Below, piece by piece: positions 7,343-7,477 of a stretch of DNA of 7,477 nucleotides. How positions within the stretch are numbered: position 1 is the first letter of the stretch; each line of letters begins with the position of its first letter. The notes below the pieces were generated by a model. It ran no database searches, was not told the DNA's origin, and saw nothing but the letters and a program-made list of their open reading frames with translations. This stretch comes from an uncultured Lachnobacterium sp. Its GTDB lineage: Bacteria; Bacillota; Clostridia; Lachnospirales; Lachnospiraceae. Both the position numbers and the translations under genes were made by a program. Location of the stretch: positions 1-7,477 of the forward strand of contig CALAST010000106.1 of assembly GCA_937889225.1 (NCBI GenBank), written 5' to 3'.

Positions 7343-7390
7343 TCAAAACATTATCAAGTACAGGTAGAGATTCCAACTTTCTAACATCAT
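7343..7390 (-). CDS. Possible 15-residue leader peptide upstream of hsdM (doubtful)
   Basis: A short open frame, MMLESWNLYLYLIMF, starts at an ATGATG preceded by AAGGAAG with five bases of spacing, which is as good as the sites of the hsd genes. It lies about 150 nt before hsdM and upstream of the proposed promoter, so it would need a separate, upstream transcript. The product matches nothing I recognise. An overlapping frame (7323-7400) also reads like protein, so this may instead be a decayed coding remnant or chance. Confidence 0.2.
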   Translation of the reverse strand: MMLESWNLYLYLIMF

Positions 7391-7404
7391 AGTTTCTTCC
7401 TTAT

Positions 7405-7443
7405 TGTACCAAGTCGCTAGCGCGACGGCTAGCCCTTAGTACA
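7405..7443. repeat. GC-rich palindrome (hairpin-forming), REP-like candidate
   Basis: Arms GTACCAAG (7406-7413) and CTTAGTAC (7435-7442) pair with one wobble, then GCTAGC (7416-7421) pairs with GCTAGC (7428-7433) around a GCGACG loop, with an asymmetric gap of a few bases between the two stems. It is about 14-15 base pairs long and far richer in G+C than the surrounding DNA. No T-run follows on either strand, so it is unlikely to be an intrinsic terminator. On the minus strand it ends only a few bases before the AAGGAAG of the short open frame. It could be a dispersed palindromic repeat, the end of a miniature mobile element, or a protein-binding site. Confidence 0.65.
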
Positions 7444-7450
7444 TAATTTC

Positions 7451-7474
7451 GCTACTTTTTCAAAAAAAAATAGC
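7451..7474. repeat. A/T-rich imperfect hairpin at the right edge
   Basis: GCTA (7451-7454) pairs with TAGC (7471-7474), followed after one mismatch by TTTTT/AAAAA pairing and a small loop inside a run of nine A. It is weak and A/T-dominated. Its function is unknown, and it lies too close to the window end to judge. Confidence 0.35.
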
Positions 7475-7477
7475 AGT

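Larger units (their letters stand above)
7192..7477. other. Upstream intergenic and regulatory region of the hsd operon
   Basis: This 286-nt stretch up to the window edge contains no convincing gene. It holds the hsdM ribosome binding site, a candidate promoter, a 38-nt inverted repeat, a short open frame with a good Shine-Dalgarno, a GC-rich palindrome and an A-rich imperfect hairpin. The gene to the right of the window is not visible, so part of this may belong to its flank. Base composition is as AT-rich as the rest of the window except at the GC-rich palindrome. Confidence 0.7.

Noticed and set aside
7325..7362. TTGATA or TTGAAA hexamers upstream of hsdM as -35 boxes
   Set aside because: The sequences 16-17 bases downstream (GATAAG, AAAAGA) are poor -10 matches. 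The TTGAAG-17-TACTAT pair is better spaced and closer to hsdM.
7405..7443. GC-rich palindrome as an intrinsic terminator
   Set aside because: Neither strand has a T-run directly after the stem.

Overview
This window holds one complete type I restriction-modification (RM) operon, hsdM-hsdS-hsdR, read leftward on the minus strand. It is flanked by 286 nt of upstream and 170 nt of downstream non-coding DNA. The sequence is very AT-rich, with AAA/GAA/ATA-rich codon use and strong AGGAGG-type ribosome binding sites. This suggests a low-GC Bacillota, probably a Clostridia/Lachnospiraceae-like gut or rumen bacterium. The taxonomy is an inference from composition and protein flavour; no taxonomic marker gene is present.

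Layout from right to left, in the direction of transcription. Positions 7477-7192 are upstream DNA with a GC-rich palindrome, a second long inverted repeat, a plausible sigma-A-type promoter and the hsdM ribosome binding site. Next is hsdM (7191-4474), encoding a 905-residue long-form adenine methyltransferase subunit. It is followed by hsdS (4474-3341), a two-TRD specificity subunit with clear internal direct repeats. Last is hsdR (3329-171), a PD-(D/E)XK nuclease fused to an SF2 translocase motor. Positions 170-1 are AT-rich DNA with no gene and no convincing terminator.

The genes are tightly packed. The hsdM stop and hsdS start share one base (TAATG), and the hsdR Shine-Dalgarno overlaps the hsdS stop codon. 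One transcript and translational coupling are therefore likely. In this family, HsdS recognises a bipartite target through its two TRDs, M2S1 methylates adenine at the target, and adding HsdR gives the translocating restriction complex. The methyltransferase is encoded first and the nuclease last. All key motifs in the three subunits are intact and no frameshift is visible, so the system looks functional.

I found no undescribed defence system. The coding part is a recognisable type I RM locus. The least explained part is the roughly 290 nt upstream of hsdM, with its two palindromes and short overlapping reading frames.
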